6,403 nt of DNA. Origin: Verrucomicrobiota bacterium. GTDB lineage: Bacteria > Verrucomicrobiota > Lentisphaeria > Oligosphaerales > JAFGRS01. The stretch covers positions 1 through 6,403 of the forward strand of contig JAGVUW010000171.1 in the NCBI GenBank assembly GCA_019136035.1, given 5' to 3'. The notes under the pieces are model-generated. The model saw nothing but the letters and a program-made list of their open reading frames with translations, searched no databases and was not told the DNA's origin. This document shows, in pieces, positions 6,232 to 6,403 of this stretch. The translations under genes were made by a program, and so were the position numbers. The first letter of the stretch is position 1. Each line of letters opens with the position of its first letter.

Positions 6232-6380
6232 GGGGGATGGTGAGAGGACGTCGCGGCGCGAGGTTTCGCCTTGCTGTATCCGGCGCACCGGGCCGGTGAG
6301 CTGGCTCGTATGAAACGTCGCGTTGTTGCATGCGTCGTGTTGTCGCAGACTTTCAGCCTGCCATGCGTGACATACGATTT

Positions 6381-6399
6381 CCCAGGGCGTTGCCCTGGG
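6381..6399. repeat. Hairpin element, possibly the edge of a dispersed repeat
   Basis: CCCAGGGC-GTT-GCCCTGGG is a perfect 8-bp stem with a 3-base loop. T's stand before it on the plus strand and none follow, so it is not a terminator for the plus-strand gene. The plus-strand frame TTT-CCC-AGG reads FPRALPWA, a peptide I recall as a common spurious translation of a dispersed repeat in several environmental genomes. The window ends four bases later, so the element is cut. Confidence 0.45.
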
Positions 6400-6403
6400 C
6401 TGA

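Larger units (their letters stand above)
6151..6403. other. Gene-free 3' region
   Basis: No frame here looks coding. The first 100 bases of the plus strand are purine-rich. No hairpin followed by a T-run is present, so no intrinsic terminator for the preceding gene is seen. A short inverted repeat, CACCGG-G-CCGGTG (6286-6298), has no T-tail. Two repeat-like elements are listed separately. Confidence 0.6.

Noticed and set aside
6286..6298. CACCGG-G-CCGGTG as terminator of the large gene.
   Set aside because: Short arms, practically no loop and no T-run after it.
885..6356. A shared 12-mer GCAGACTTTCAG at 885-896 and 6345-6356.
   Set aside because: One chance 12-base match is expected in a window this size, and in the first site it exists only because of the duplication junction.

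Overview
This is a strongly GC-rich bacterial window with a divergent layout. Three genes lie on the minus strand: an S41 peptidase, then an ECF sigma factor, then a membrane-anchored putative anti-sigma factor that runs off the left edge. One large gene lies on the plus strand and encodes a secreted, multidomain glycoside-hydrolase-like protein. The host cannot be fixed from sequence alone. A CBM9-like module joined to a GH42-like barrel, with palindromic extragenic repeats, suggests a polysaccharide-degrading lineage such as Planctomycetota or Armatimonadota. That placement is inference.

Left part (1-1184). The sigma gene is broken in this sequence. A perfect 89-bp tandem duplication (797-975) lies inside sigma region 2 and shifts the frame. 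Removing one copy restores a normal 193-residue ECF sigma factor. Its stop overlaps the start of the next gene (ATGA at 385-382), which encodes a short cytoplasmic domain, one membrane helix and an outer segment, as expected for a sigma/anti-sigma pair. No other lesion is visible, so this is a very recent mutation, a reversible switch or an assembly error.

Middle (1185-2835). The S41 (CtpA/Prc-type) peptidase has a signal peptide, a PDZ domain and the Ser/Lys dyad. The 304-bp divergent intergenic region carries a plausible housekeeping promoter for the peptidase (TTGACG-N17-TATGGC, minus strand). It also carries two adjoining tandem-repeat blocks (periods 45 and 35 bp) built around a 20-bp palindrome, CCCCACGGCATGCCGTGGGG or a variant. 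The blocks fill the space between the peptidase -35 box and the start of the plus-strand gene.

Right part (2836-6403). The plus-strand gene encodes a 1104-residue exported protein: signal peptide, CBM9-like domain, beta-rich middle, two jelly-roll-like modules, and a C-terminal TIM-barrel-like domain. Four cysteines in the barrel match the spacing of the zinc site of GH42 beta-galactosidases. The last 253 bp have no gene but hold two short repeat-like elements.

Functionally, the window joins envelope sensing and proteolysis (sigma/anti-sigma pair and S41 peptidase) with export of a carbohydrate-active protein. No direct regulatory link between the two halves is shown by the sequence.
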